64,000 nucleotides of DNA from Desulfovibrio sp. Marseille-P6017 (GCA_900604495.1 UWOR01000005.1:62001-126000), one strand, 5' to 3'. Shown: positions 26,008-35,935, counted from the stretch's first letter. The notes: generated from the sequence alone by a model not told the origin. Numbers and translations are program-made.

Positions 26008-28431
26008 TTATTTAATTGTTTTTTGTATAGTGTTATCAACTTGATTTAAAAATAAACCTTGTGCTACTTTTACGCTTTCTCTAGCATCTCTTACATAATA
26101 GTCTGCACCTATCATATTAGCATACTCTTGATTTAGTACAGCACCTCCAACCATTACCTTACAATCAATGTTATTTTCTCTAAGAGCATCTATAGTTGAT
26201 TTCATATTCACTACAGTTGTAGTCATAAGAGCACTAAGACCTATGAGTTTAATATTTTTTTCTTTGGCAACTCTAATTACTTCATCTATATCAACGTCTT
26301 TACCTAAATCATAAATCTTAAATCCATAGTTTTCTAAAAGAACTTTCACAATATTTTTACCTATATCGTGAATATCTCCTTTTACTGTAGCAAGTATTAT
26401 TTCGCCTTTATTATGAGACTTTTCTCCACTTTTATTTAAATTTTCTTTTATTTCATCAAAAGCAATTTTTACAGTTTCTGCGCTCATTATAAGTTGAGGT
26501 AAGAATAATTTATTTTTTTCAAAATCATCTCCAACTTCATTTAATGATTTAATTATATAATTATCAACTATTTCTAAAGGCTTATAATTTTTTAGAAGCC
26601 TTTTAGTTTCTTCTTTTACTTCATTTTTTAAGCCCTTTTTTATCATATCTATTAAAGAGTGCTTTGATTTTTCTTTTTCAATAAAATTTATATCTTCTGA
26701 TTTTGTATAATTCATACAGTGATTTATATATTCTTTACTTTCTTTATCTTCATTAACTAAAACTCTATATGCTTTTATTGACTTTACTACATCTTTGTCT
26801 AATGTATTTAGTATCGGTGCATCAAGTCCACATGTAAAGCACATCATTAAAAATGTAGATGTTAATAAGCTTCTATTCGGAAGACCAAAAGAAACATTAC
26901 TTACTCCAAGGACTGTGCATACACCAAGTTCTTCTTTTATCATTTTAATTGCTTTAACACTTTCAAGCACTTCTTTTTGTTGTGCTGATGCTGTTAATGC
27001 TAGAACATCTATTAGTATATCTTTTTTATCTATTCCATACTCTTTTGCTGTATCAATAATTTTTTTCGCTATTTTTACTCTCTCTTCCGCCTTACTTTTT
27101 ATTCCATCTTCATCAATAGTAAGACCAATTACTGCTGCTCCATACTTTTTAGCTAAAGGGAATATCTTTTTCATAGATTCCTTTTTTCCATTTACAGAAT
27201 TTATAATGGGTTTTCCATTGTATATAAATAAGGCCTCCTCTATAACTTCATTATCGGTACTATCTATTTGAAGTGGCACATTTATAATTTCTTGAATAGA
27301 TTTTATAGCTTTTACCATTGTATTTTTTTCATCTATTTCCGGTAATCCTACATTTACATCTAATATATCAGATCCACTTTCCACTTGATTTATTGCTTCT
27401 TTTAATATATAGTCATAGTCTTCATTTTGCAAAGCTTCTTTTAATTTTTTCTTTCCAGTTGGATTTATTCTTTCTCCTATTAAAACTTTATTTTCACCTA
27501 TTATTACAGTTTTATTTCCACTAGATACTGTAGTATTATTTTTAAGTGTTATAGTTTTCGGTTTTAAATTAGCTACTTCTTTAGATAAATCTTGTATAAA
27601 CTTATCATCAGTTCCACAACATCCTCCAACTATTCTTACACCTTTTTCAATCATTGTTTTTACTTCTTTTGTAAATTCTTTTGAATCTATGTCAAAGTAA
27701 GTTTCTCCGCTTTTCATCTTAGGAAGACCTGCATTAGGTTGAACAATAACTGGTATTGATGAATAAGATAAGATTTCATCTATAACAATTTGTAATTCCT
27801 TAGGTCCTAGTGAACAATTAACGCCTAGAGCATCAACTCCTAAAGCTTCTAAAACTGTAACCATCGTAAGTGTATCACAACCTGTTAAAGTTCTTTTATT
27901 TTCATCAAATGTCATTGTACAAAATATTGGTTTATCACTGTACTCTTTACATGCAAGTATAGCAGCTTTAGCTTCATATAAATCACTTATAGTTTCAATT
28001 ATAAATCCATCTACGCCTTCTCTTTGACCAATTTGTACAATCTCTTTATATGTTTCATAAGCCTCTTGAAATTTTAAAGTTCCTATTGGCTCAATTAAAA
28101 CTCCTAATGGTCCCATATCAAGAAAAATATTAGCACTTTTTTTAACTTCTTTTATGGATTCTTTTGCAATATTTATAGCAGATGTTATAATTTCATCTAC
28201 GCTGTATTTTTCATGCTCAAGCTTTATTCTATTTGCACCAAACGTATTCGTTGTGACTACATTACTTCCTGCCATTAAATATTTTTTATGTATATTCTTT
28301 ATAATATCTCTTTTTTCAATATTATAAAATTCAGGTATCTCCCCGCCAATCATTCCCTCTCTTTGAAGCATAGTTCCCATAGCTCCATCAAATATTAATA
28401 TATTATCTTTTATATATTTTCTTAAATCCAT
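26008..28431 (-). CDS. metH: B12-dependent methionine synthase lacking the reactivation domain
   Basis: About 807 residues. It transfers the methyl group of methyl-tetrahydrofolate to homocysteine through cobalamin. Order of domains: homocysteine S-methyltransferase (1-290, zinc ligands in GVNCS and GGCCGTDD), pterin-binding domain (about 315-570, GERINPTGKKKL), cobalamin cap and binding domain (about 590-800, DIHDIGKNIV with the lower-axial His). The C-terminal adenosylmethionine reactivation domain of E. coli MetH is absent. The gene just upstream encodes that domain as a separate protein, 18 bases away. The start is the ATG 6 bases inside the first possible one, placed 7 bases after AAGGGGT. 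Confidence 0.93.
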   Translation of the reverse strand: MDLRKYIKDNILIFDGAMGTMLQREGMIGGEIPEFYNIEKRDIIKNIHKKYLMAGSNVVTTNTFGANRIKLEHEKYSVDEIITSAINIAKESIKEVKKSANIFLDMGPLGVLIEPIGTLKFQEAYETYKEIVQIGQREGVDGFIIETISDLYEAKAAILACKEYSDKPIFCTMTFDENKRTLTGCDTLTMVTVLEALGVDALGVNCSLGPKELQIVIDEILSYSSIPVIVQPNAGLPKMKSGETYFDIDSKEFTKEVKTMIEKGVRIVGGCCGTDDKFIQDLSKEVANLKPKTITLKNNTTVSSGNKTVIIGENKVLIGERINPTGKKKLKEALQNEDYDYILKEAINQVESGSDILDVNVGLPEIDEKNTMVKAIKSIQEIINVPLQIDSTDNEVIEEALFIYNGKPIINSVNGKKESMKKIFPLAKKYGAAVIGLTIDEDGIKSKAEERVKIAKKIIDTAKEYGIDKKDILIDVLALTASAQQKEVLESVKAIKMIKEELGVCTVLGVSNVSFGLPNRSLLTSTFLMMCFTCGLDAPILNTLDKDVVKSIKAYRVLVNEDKESKEYINHCMNYTKSEDINFIEKEKSKHSLIDMIKKGLKNEVKEETKRLLKNYKPLEIVDNYIIKSLNEVGDDFEKNKLFLPQLIMSAETVKIAFDEIKENLNKSGEKSHNKGEIILATVKGDIHDIGKNIVKVLLENYGFKIYDLGKDVDIDEVIRVAKEKNIKLIGLSALMTTTVVNMKSTIDALRENNIDCKVMVGGAVLNQEYANMIGADYYVRDARESVKVAQGLFLNQVDNTIQKTIK

Positions 28432-28449
28432 ATTCATACCCCTTAAACA

Positions 28450-29118
28450 TTATTTATTATAATTTGCACATTTATTATTATTTCTATACATACAATTTTC
28501 TCTTGCATGGCAACTATCACATATATCGTACTCACTTTTAATATCATTATTTGATATACCTATTATTGCAGTAACAGATTTTCTTGGCATAAGTATAAAA
28601 TTACTACTACAAGTTAAACCTATTTTTCTATTAGCATCTAGTAATCCTATAACTTTCTTTTGTGAACTTATATCTAAATCTCCATATCCAGGACTAAACC
28701 TTAAAGTATATCTATATTCTTTGTTTAAACCTTTTTTTATTATTTTCTCTATATCATCACAAAGAGATTCAACTAATATACTAGCACATGCATCTAGTAT
28801 TATACTTTTTGTTAGGTCTATCTTTTCATATAATCTTATCTTTCTTTCTATATCAATTCCAAGGGTACATGCAAATAGTATAACCTTATTACAGTCTTTT
28901 AAATGTCTAGTTATACTTTCTCCACTTAAAACTATGTTAGTATTAAGTAGCCTTATATCTTTATCTTCTTCAATATCATAAACTCCGTATATAAATCTTT
29001 CATTTATAAGATTAATTGCCTCTTCTTTGCATGAATTTATCATATTTAAAATAGAATCATCTAGTTTTTGATTTTTATATCCTAGAAAAGTTAATATATC
29101 ATTATTTTCTATATACAT
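28450..29118 (-). CDS. Stand-alone methionine synthase activation-domain protein
   Basis: 222 residues with the motif RFSPGYGDLDISSQKKVIG, which matches the adenosylmethionine-binding reactivation domain of MetH (RxSPGYP-like). ATLGIDIERKI-type and LMPRKSVTAIIG segments also fit this family. The C-terminus adds CDSCHARENCMYRNNNKC, a cysteine cluster that may bind metal. It should reductively remethylate the inactive cob(II)alamin of MetH in trans. The start ATG follows GGAGGGTAT. It is the first gene of a two-gene unit with metH. No S-box or T-box leader is visible in the 248 bases upstream. Confidence 0.85.
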   Translation of the reverse strand: MYIENNDILTFLGYKNQKLDDSILNMINSCKEEAINLINERFIYGVYDIEEDKDIRLLNTNIVLSGESITRHLKDCNKVILFACTLGIDIERKIRLYEKIDLTKSIILDACASILVESLCDDIEKIIKKGLNKEYRYTLRFSPGYGDLDISSQKKVIGLLDANRKIGLTCSSNFILMPRKSVTAIIGISNNDIKSEYDICDSCHARENCMYRNNNKCANYNK

Positions 29119-29321
29119 ATACCCTCCTTTTATTTCTATTAATTCAATAAATCTTCAAATATTTATTTTTATTTGAAATCCTTAGATTAAAATATCATAA
29201 ATAATATTAAATTATTACAAATTATAAATTTATTTAACATAAATTATAACATACTAGATGTTGATATTAAATTTAAAATTTTCATAATTATAAAAATTTT
29301 ATAGTGCCATTTGAGATTTTA

Positions 29322-29366
29322 ATAAAAAAAGTATTACTGATATTTTTATCCAGTAATACTTTTTTA
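29322..29366. terminator. Intrinsic terminator of the VanW-family gene
   Basis: AAAAAAAGTATTACTG / CAGTAATACTTTTTT stem directly after the stop codon; T runs on both strands. Confidence 0.88.
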
Positions 29367-30830
29367 TTATCTATAAACACTTGTATCTACATGCTTTTCA
29401 TAAACTTTATTGTTATTTGAATCGTATCCATATAAATAAGTGTTAGCTACATTTCCACTAGCATAACTAACTGCTTCATATGTTAAACCATTAGTTGCAT
29501 CTTTATTTGACCAAAACTCTATATGAATAGTTCCGCCAGATGTATATGTATTTATTACAAGCGGGTAATCGTATGTATTTTTAAACTTATAATCTATACT
29601 ACCTGATGCTAATGTAGCATCCATACCTCTTGGAACATAACTTACTGCCTTTGAATGATTTCTTCTCTCCGTAGGTAATATACCAGCTCTTAATTGTGCA
29701 TTATATATAGTAGTTGATACTTGACATACTCCACCACCAACGCCTTGTGTTAGTGTTCCATTTGAAATAACTGGAGCATATGTATATCCATTACTAGTTT
29801 CTACTGGACCTACTGTAGCTTCATAAGAAAATTCTTCACCTGGCATTAATAATAAGTCATCAACTTTATTTGTTGCAACTTCTATATTCTTTCCTCTTCC
29901 TCCACCAGTTCCATATGTAGTTGAATAACTAGATATTTTAGTATTTACTTTATTTAAATCATCTACACTTATTTTGGGATCTTCTTCTATATAACTTACT
30001 TCTATATTTTTAGCTTCATTATTACCATCATAATTTTCTATCATATTTTTTAGTGTAGCTACTAAGCTTTCTTTATCAACAACATTACCTTTTTTACCTT
30101 CTGTTATCTCTATATCATCTCCATTTATAGAAATTTTAGGTTCTTCTGGTGCTTTACTATTTTCATCATATATTTTATTTACTAATTCATTTAACTTATT
30201 TTCATTAACTTTTATATCAAATTCATAATTTTTAGCTATACCTATAATTATCATTCCAAACTGTTGAAGTGTATTTCCATCTTTCCCATAAGACATAACT
30301 TCATTTTCTAATTTATCTTCATTATAAGTTTTTATTAAATCTTTAAATTCTAAATTATATGTATCATTTTTAGCTTTTATTTTTATTTTATTACTACCTA
30401 TTTCATTTTTTATATTACTTACTTTTTCATTTAAATTGTCTTTATCTAGTTTTGATATGTTTACTTCATATAACTTTGTTCCTGGAAATACTAATGCTTT
30501 ATACTTAGATGTAACGTTGCTTGCTATTATACTGCCTACTATAATTACCCCTACACATGCTGCAGATATTATTTTTGATTTTTTATCAAATTTAAATTTC
30601 ATCTGCTTACAATCATTATTTTCTTTTACTTCCTCTTTTTTAGATTCTTCCTCTAATTCTTCTTTTATTTCTTCTGACCCTTCTTTATTAAACTTTTCAT
30701 CTTCAGGTTTAACTTCTTCATTTTCATAGTTAATTGTAATATCTTCCGCGTCTACAACATCTTTTTCTTCATTTAATTTTTCAACTTCATCTTTATGACT
30801 ATTATTTATATTGTTTTGATCTTTATCCAT
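29367..30830 (-). CDS. VanW-family protein with peptidoglycan-binding-like domain, membrane anchored
   Basis: About 487 residues. The first 75 residues are strongly acidic and Lys-rich (cytoplasmic, probably disordered). One membrane helix follows (about 82-103, IISAACVGVIIVGSIIASNV). A YoaR/PG_binding_4-type repeat domain covers about 115-270, and a VanW domain (PF04294) covers about 300-440 with GEEFSYEATVGPV, GTLTQGVGGGVCQVSTTIYNA and RRNHSKAVSYVPRGMDA. VanW occurs in vancomycin resistance clusters, but its function is unsettled; a cell-wall role outside the membrane is likely. No resistance genes adjoin. The second ATG is chosen for its better spacing from GAGGGGGAT. Confidence 0.85.
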   Translation of the reverse strand: MDKDQNNINNSHKDEVEKLNEEKDVVDAEDITINYENEEVKPEDEKFNKEGSEEIKEELEEESKKEEVKENNDCKQMKFKFDKKSKIISAACVGVIIVGSIIASNVTSKYKALVFPGTKLYEVNISKLDKDNLNEKVSNIKNEIGSNKIKIKAKNDTYNLEFKDLIKTYNEDKLENEVMSYGKDGNTLQQFGMIIIGIAKNYEFDIKVNENKLNELVNKIYDENSKAPEEPKISINGDDIEITEGKKGNVVDKESLVATLKNMIENYDGNNEAKNIEVSYIEEDPKISVDDLNKVNTKISSYSTTYGTGGGRGKNIEVATNKVDDLLLMPGEEFSYEATVGPVETSNGYTYAPVISNGTLTQGVGGGVCQVSTTIYNAQLRAGILPTERRNHSKAVSYVPRGMDATLASGSIDYKFKNTYDYPLVINTYTSGGTIHIEFWSNKDATNGLTYEAVSYASGNVANTYLYGYDSNNNKVYEKHVDTSVYR

Positions 30831-30991
30831 ATTCATCCCCCTCTAAATCATTAGTTACTATCAACTAATTAATGTATATGACTATAAATGTGTTAGTATT
30901 TTTAATTTTATTAATTTGTATATATAATTTTTTTATGGTAATATATCAATAATATAATTACAATTAATAACTATTAGAAAAGGTGATAATA

Positions 30992-31933
30992 TTGACAAAA
31001 TTTAAATATGCATTTGACAATAAAAGATACCATACATGGAACTATTATCTTAGAAATACATTTGGAGAAAAAATTTTTAAAGTCTCTATAAATGCTGGAT
31101 TCACATGTCCTAACATAGATGGAAAAGTAACTTATGGTGGATGTACTTACTGTAGTAAGGAAGGTTCCGGTGATTTTGCTGGAAATCCTAAGGATGATTT
31201 AATTAAACAGTTTTATGATATTAAAGAAATGATGCTAAAAAAATGGCCTAAAGCAAAATATATAGGTTATTTCCAAGCATTTACTAATACTTATGCTCCA
31301 CTTGAAGTTTTAAAAGAAAAATATGAGACTATATTAGGTTTAGAAGATGTTATAGGTTTATCTATATCTACAAGACCTGATTGTCTTCCAGATGATGTAG
31401 TTGAATATTTAGGAGAGCTTAATGAAAGAACAAATCTTTGGGTTGAGCTTGGACTTCAAACTATCCATGATTCAACGTCTAAATTAATAAATAGAGGTCA
31501 TGATTATCAAACATTCCTTGAAGGTGTTGAAAAGTTAAAAGCTAAAAATATTAAAGTAGTTGTTCATATTATAAATGGACTTCCAGGTGAAGATTATAAT
31601 ATGATGATGGAAACGGCTAAAGCAGTTGGTAAACTTGGCGTTGATGGTATAAAGATACATCTACTTCATGTTATTAAGGATACTCCTATGGAGAGAATGC
31701 TTAACAATGGTATGTTAAATTTAATGACTCAAGAAGAATATATTAAGTTAGTTTGTGACCAACTTGAGGTTTTGCCTGAGGAAATGATAGTCCATAGGCT
31801 TACTGGTGATGGAAAAAGAGAAGACCTTGTAGGTCCTTTATGGAGTTTAAAAAAATGGCATGTATTAAATGATATTGATGCTGAATTAAAAAGAAGAGGT
31901 ACTTTCCAAGGATCAAATTATGCTGGAGAGTAA
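30992..31933 (+). CDS. Radical SAM protein, TIGR01212/YtqA family
   Basis: About 313 residues. The cluster-binding cysteines lie in FTCPNIDGKVTYGGCTYC (CxnCxxC with the spacing of the TIGR01212 family rather than the usual CxxxCxxC). GLSISTRPDCLPD, LWVELGLQTIHDST and VHIINGLPGEDYNMM follow, which is the family signature. B. subtilis YtqA-type proteins are suspected RNA or protein modification enzymes, but the reaction is not known to me. The start is TTG 30992, 5 bases after AAAGGTGAT; the upstream in-frame GTG lies inside that site. It is a single gene followed by the long hairpin element at 31944. Confidence 0.83.
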   Translation: MTKFKYAFDNKRYHTWNYYLRNTFGEKIFKVSINAGFTCPNIDGKVTYGGCTYCSKEGSGDFAGNPKDDLIKQFYDIKEMMLKKWPKAKYIGYFQAFTNTYAPLEVLKEKYETILGLEDVIGLSISTRPDCLPDDVVEYLGELNERTNLWVELGLQTIHDSTSKLINRGHDYQTFLEGVEKLKAKNIKVVVHIINGLPGEDYNMMMETAKAVGKLGVDGIKIHLLHVIKDTPMERMLNNGMLNLMTQEEYIKLVCDQLEVLPEEMIVHRLTGDGKREDLVGPLWSLKKWHVLNDIDAELKRRGTFQGSNYAGE

Positions 31934-31943
31934 AAATACTCGC

Positions 31944-32040
31944 TATACGGGCTAAGTGTAAAATAAAATTAGCTTCCATGCAGCAAAGTTACGCTACAAA
32001 TGGAAGCTAATTTTTATTTTACACTTTTCGCCTGGGTATA
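31944..32040 (-). repeat. Long hairpin element A with conserved apical loop
   Basis: Stem GTGTAAAATAAAATTAGC TTCCAT (31956-31979) pairs with 32000-32024 over about 24 bp with one bulge. Below it is a small asymmetric internal loop, then GGC/GCC and TATAC/GTATA pairs. Read on the minus strand, the apical loop (31977-32002) begins CATTTG, has ...ACTT... in the middle and ends TGCATG. This is almost the loop of element B, while the stems are unrelated in sequence. It could act as a terminator for either flanking convergent gene, but it is far longer than the other terminators in the window. Confidence 0.7.
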
Positions 32041-32054
32041 TCATAATATATTTT

Positions 32055-32981
32055 TTAGCATACTTCTTTGGTAGGTTCAGATACACTATCTGTGTCTGTT
32101 GAGTCTGATCCTTTTATTGCTACTATAGCTGATGCTATCATAAATAATAGTCCTAATAGTTTTATTATTGAGAATGCTTCTTTTAATATAAACCAACCTA
32201 TTAATTGAGCAAATATTAATTCTACTGAGGCTATTACTCCTGCTACTGATAGTTCTACTCCTTTTGATATGCCTATCATGTAAAATATGTATGCAAGTGC
32301 AGCTGGCATAAGCCCTAATGATAACATATTAAATAATATTGATGAGTTTGCCATTTTTATTATTACTTCACTTGGATTTGATATTGGTAACATAAATAAT
32401 GCTCCAAATAAGAATGAGTATAATACTAATGTTATACTTTCATTTTCTTTTAATGCATTCTTATTTATTATCGGCATTAGTGCATATGCTATTGCTGATA
32501 GTATTCCTATTCCAACTCCTGTTAGATTTAAGCTACTTGTATCTAATTTTCCACCTGTTACTGCTAATATCGCTCCTATAAAACATAGTATTAATGATAT
32601 TATTTTATGTTTGTTTATATTTTCTTTAAATACTACTTTTGAAAATATAGCTAAGAATAATGGTGATGTATAAAGTAGTACCGCTGCTACTGATACTCCT
32701 ACACTTTGTATTGAACTTAAATAACATAAATTAAATAATGCCTGACATATAAGTCCTATTACTATTGAATATATTAATCCTTTTTTACTTATCTTTAATA
32801 ATCGTGGTTTACTTATCATGCAGTATAAACTTAAGAATAAACATCCTAGTGTTAGTCTTCCAAATGCAACTTGACTAGGATTTAATCCACTTTCCATTAA
32901 GCTATTTGAAAATAAACCTATTGTTGACCATAGTATACCGGCTATGGCTATAAAGATATAACCGTTGTTTCTTTCTTTCAT
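32055..32981 (-). CDS. EamA-family (DMT superfamily) transporter
   Basis: 308 residues with ten hydrophobic helices in two homologous halves (about 7-140 and 150-290), each an EamA domain. Characteristic stretches are GILWSTIGLFSNSLMESG, AAVLLYTSPLFLAIFSKVVFKE and AGVIASVELIFAQLIGWFILKE. The family exports small metabolites or amino acids, or takes them up; the substrate is open. The C-terminal tail SDSTDTDSVSEPTKEVC is acidic and cytoplasmic. ATG 32981 has an AAAGGAGA site. It is a single gene. Confidence 0.83.
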   Translation of the reverse strand: MKERNNGYIFIAIAGILWSTIGLFSNSLMESGLNPSQVAFGRLTLGCLFLSLYCMISKPRLLKISKKGLIYSIVIGLICQALFNLCYLSSIQSVGVSVAAVLLYTSPLFLAIFSKVVFKENINKHKIISLILCFIGAILAVTGGKLDTSSLNLTGVGIGILSAIAYALMPIINKNALKENESITLVLYSFLFGALFMLPISNPSEVIIKMANSSILFNMLSLGLMPAALAYIFYMIGISKGVELSVAGVIASVELIFAQLIGWFILKEAFSIIKLLGLLFMIASAIVAIKGSDSTDTDSVSEPTKEVC

Positions 32982-33297
32982 TGTCTTCTCCTTTAGATGT
33001 AAAATACTTCCTAATTATATCATAATATTTTTATTATAGTTAGAAATAAAATCTTAATTATATGTTCTAAATTTATACACGAAACTTAGTATACATAGTA
33101 CTGAATTTACTAAAATTTTGATTATAATAAAATGATATTAGGGATTATATACTTATTTGGAATTTCTTACTCATTGAAACGTATATTACTTATTGTTATT
33201 ATTTAATTAGTAGAAAGCTTTTCAAATTTATAATAAAATCTTTCATTAAAGTTAAATATATAGTTATATACGTTAATTAAGATAATGAGGTGATGCA
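32982..33297. other. Intergenic spacer between divergent genes
   Basis: About 316 AT-rich bases between the EamA gene and the phospholipase C-like gene. It must hold both promoters. I see no riboswitch, strong hairpin or further open frame. Confidence 0.5.
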
Positions 33298-33885
33298 ATG
33301 TTTATAAATACTCATCTTTTAATAGGTAAGTCTTTAATTGAAAATATAGATGAAAATAAATCTTTTTTTATAAGCGATAAAAACTTTATTTATGGAAATA
33401 TAAAACCAGACATATCATCTAAATATGTTTTACAAAAGCATTATATGGAAGAATCTCTTGATATGATATTAAAAAAAATAGACTACTTATGCACTTTAGA
33501 CTTAGATTGTATAAGTAAATATTTTTCAATAAGTAAATTTAATCAAGAACTAGGTGTTATATGTCACTTTTTATGTGACTTTTTCTGTGTACCTCATAGT
33601 AGACGTTGGGAAATGTCTCATAGTATGAGTAAACATATTAACTATGAGAAAGAACTTGCTATGGTTGCTAAAGAAACTAATTTATTAAAGTTTAAGGGAG
33701 ATAAAATTAAAACTAATACATTTAAAGAATTCTTTGATTCATTATATCTAGAATATCAAGGAATAACAGAATACGAAAATGATTTATTATTTTCAAATTA
33801 TGTATGTAATAGTGTAATAAATTATATATTAGACTGTATATTAATTAATACAGCTAATTGTAATAAATTTATAAATTGTGTTTAG
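33298..33885 (+). CDS. Zinc-dependent phospholipase C-like protein (short paralogue)
   Basis: 195 residues. It starts MFINTHLLIGKSLIENI, which resembles the His-containing N-terminus of the phospholipase C-like family (PF00882). The segment GVICHFLCDFFCVPHSRRWE carries the His/Asp residues in the place of the zinc-binding helix. Mostly helical, no signal peptide. The function is unknown; it could be an intracellular hydrolase or an inactive relative. The start ATG has a GAGGTGAT site. It is related in layout to the protein at 12837-13772, but shorter by a third. It converges on the HAD gene 9 bases away. Confidence 0.65.
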   Translation: MFINTHLLIGKSLIENIDENKSFFISDKNFIYGNIKPDISSKYVLQKHYMEESLDMILKKIDYLCTLDLDCISKYFSISKFNQELGVICHFLCDFFCVPHSRRWEMSHSMSKHINYEKELAMVAKETNLLKFKGDKIKTNTFKEFFDSLYLEYQGITEYENDLLFSNYVCNSVINYILDCILINTANCNKFINCV

Positions 33886-33893
33886 GTGTTGAA

Positions 33894-34679
33894 TTAATTT
33901 TCAACACCATTTGTTTTTTCTATAACTTCAATTGCTTCTTTTACACTTTTCACAGTATAAGCTGAACTTTTTTTAACATCTTCTCTACTACTATCCATTG
34001 AAAAACTATATTTAAAATCTTTTAACATAGATATATCATTAGGAGAATCTCCTATTGTTGCTATTTCATCTAAATTTACATTTAAGATACTGCATACATG
34101 CTTTATTGCATTCCCTTTTGATATATGGCTTGGAGATATATTTAAGACATATTTTCCAGATAAATAAACATCTAATATTCCTTCAAATTCATTTTTGTAA
34201 TATGTCTCCATTCTTCCTAATTCATCTTCATTTCTCGATAAAATCCCTATATTTCCTACTAAGTTGTCAAAGCTATCTTTTTTAAAAAAATCCGGATCAT
34301 TTATACACTCCCTGTCAAACTCATCTAGTATATCCTCTCCTCCAGATATTACTATATTTCCGTCATGCATAAAGAATATATAAGCATCATCAGATTTAAA
34401 TCTATTAACTACCTTTTTTACTAAATTATCATCTATTACTTCTTTTAAGATTTCGTTATGATTTTTGTCATATACAAAGGCACCATTTTGGCATATATAA
34501 TATCCATTTAAATCTAACTTGCCTTTAATCATTTTAGAAGCTTGTTTAAAAGCTCTACCAGTTGCTATATTAAATACAACACCCTTTTTCTCTATTGCTT
34601 CTATAGCCTTTATATCATCATCACTTATTCCATGATGATACAGAGTTCCATCTAAGTCACAAAATATGTGTTTTATCAT
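33894..34679 (-). CDS. Cof-type HAD-IIB phosphatase
   Basis: 261 residues. Motif I FCDLDGTLYHH with nucleophile Asp8, motif II NIATGRAFKQ, a C2B cap in the middle, motif III SKGNAIKHV, and motif IV IGDSPNDISMLKDFKYSFSM. These define Cof/YidA-like hydrolases acting on sugar phosphates or related metabolites; the substrate is not predictable. It lies 20 bases downstream of cinA in the same direction, so it is probably co-transcribed with it. Confidence 0.87.
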   Translation of the reverse strand: MIKHIFCDLDGTLYHHGISDDDIKAIEAIEKKGVVFNIATGRAFKQASKMIKGKLDLNGYYICQNGAFVYDKNHNEILKEVIDDNLVKKVVNRFKSDDAYIFFMHDGNIVISGGEDILDEFDRECINDPDFFKKDSFDNLVGNIGILSRNEDELGRMETYYKNEFEGILDVYLSGKYVLNISPSHISKGNAIKHVCSILNVNLDEIATIGDSPNDISMLKDFKYSFSMDSSREDVKKSSAYTVKSVKEAIEVIEKTNGVEN

Positions 34680-34699
34680 AAATTGCCTCCAAAATTTAA

Positions 34700-35935
34700 T
34701 TAAAGATTTATAATTTCTAATCTTAAATCATTTAATATTGTTTTTGTTGCTCTTAATCTTACTTGTTCTCTATTTCCGTTGAATAAATATCTTTTAACTA
34801 TTGTCTTACCATTTATATAAATACCAAAATAAACTAGTCCTACTGGTTTTTCCTCACTTCCACCTTGTGGACCTGCTATCCCTGTAGTTGATATACCTAT
34901 ATTAGTATTATGTCTTTTAGCTACTCCTATAGCCATTTCTCTAGCGGTCTCATAACTAACTGCTCCAAATTTGTCTAAAGTCTCTTTATTTACTCCTAAA
35001 CTCATTATTTTAGCTTCATTAGAATATGTAACGCACCCTTCCATAAAAACAGATGATATCCCTGGGTAATTTATAAGATTAGAAGAAACCATACCACCAG
35101 TACAAGATTCTGCAACGCTAATAGTTAAATTCTTGTCAACCAATAACTTAGCAACAGTATCTTCTAAAGTAACTTCACCTTGAGCATATATATACTTTCC
35201 TACTCTGTCATATATTTTATTTATAACAGGGTTCATTAAACTAATAGCTTCATCTTCATTTTTAGCCTTTGCAGTAATTCTTAATGTAGCTTCAGTTTCC
35301 TTTGCATAAGGAGCTACAGTTGGGTTTGACTGCGCCTTTATTATATCCATTATCTCATGTTCTAATAAAGATTCTCCAATACCATAAAATCTAAGTGTCT
35401 TAGAAACTAAAACTTCATCAGTTAAATCTTTTAAATAAGGTTTAACACTTTCATCAAACATAGGCTTCATTTCCTTTGGAGGTCCTGGAAGTACTATTAT
35501 AGTTTTATTATCTTTCTTTAAAATAGCCCCAGGCGCTGTACCATTATTATTTTCAAGAATTATAGCTTCCTTAGGAAAATAAGCTTGTTTTTTATTATTC
35601 TCACTTGGAGTTTTACATAGCTTATTAAAATACTTCTCAATCTTATTCCATGATGGCTCATGAAGAACTAATTCTTGATTGAAAAATTTAGCAGCAGTTT
35701 CTTTGGTCAAATCATCTTTCGTTGGTCCAAGACCACCAGTTGTAATAACAATATCACTTCTATCTAAACTCTCTTTTAGACAGTCAAATAATCTGTCTTC
35801 ATTATCTCCAACAGTACCTTGATAATAAACATCAATTCCTAAATTAGCTAACTCACAAGCTAAGTACTGAGAATTCGTATTAACAATATCCCCCAAAAGA
35901 ATCTCAGTACCAACAGTCAAAATCTCAGCTTTCAT
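34700..35935 (-). CDS. cinA: CinA: MoCF-like domain plus NMN amidohydrolase domain
   Basis: 411 residues. N-terminal molybdopterin-binding-like domain (AEILTVGTEILLGDIVNTNS, ITTGGLGPTKDDLT, VLPGPPKEMKPMFD), and C-terminal CinA domain (VAESCTGGMVSSNLINYPGISSVF, GISTTGIAGPQGGSEEKPVGLV). The family hydrolyses nicotinamide mononucleotide or ADP-ribose in pyridine nucleotide salvage, and in other bacteria it is linked to competence. The start is ATG 35935, 9 bases after AAGGAGTGG; the in-frame TTG further up lies inside this site. It is first in a unit with the HAD phosphatase gene. Confidence 0.92.
   Translation of the reverse strand: MKAEILTVGTEILLGDIVNTNSQYLACELANLGIDVYYQGTVGDNEDRLFDCLKESLDRSDIVITTGGLGPTKDDLTKETAAKFFNQELVLHEPSWNKIEKYFNKLCKTPSENNKKQAYFPKEAIILENNNGTAPGAILKKDNKTIIVLPGPPKEMKPMFDESVKPYLKDLTDEVLVSKTLRFYGIGESLLEHEIMDIIKAQSNPTVAPYAKETEATLRITAKAKNEDEAISLMNPVINKIYDRVGKYIYAQGEVTLEDTVAKLLVDKNLTISVAESCTGGMVSSNLINYPGISSVFMEGCVTYSNEAKIMSLGVNKETLDKFGAVSYETAREMAIGVAKRHNTNIGISTTGIAGPQGGSEEKPVGLVYFGIYINGKTIVKRYLFNGNREQVRLRATKTILNDLRLEIINL

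Noticed and set aside
29119..29366. Possible S-box or T-box leader before the methionine synthase unit
   Set aside because: None of the conserved SAM aptamer blocks or the T-box sequence could be found in either strand.
29367..30830. VanW and VanZ family genes as a glycopeptide resistance cluster
   Set aside because: They lie 25 kb apart and no vanH, vanX or vanY-type gene is present; the ddl gene is an ordinary housekeeping ligase by context.
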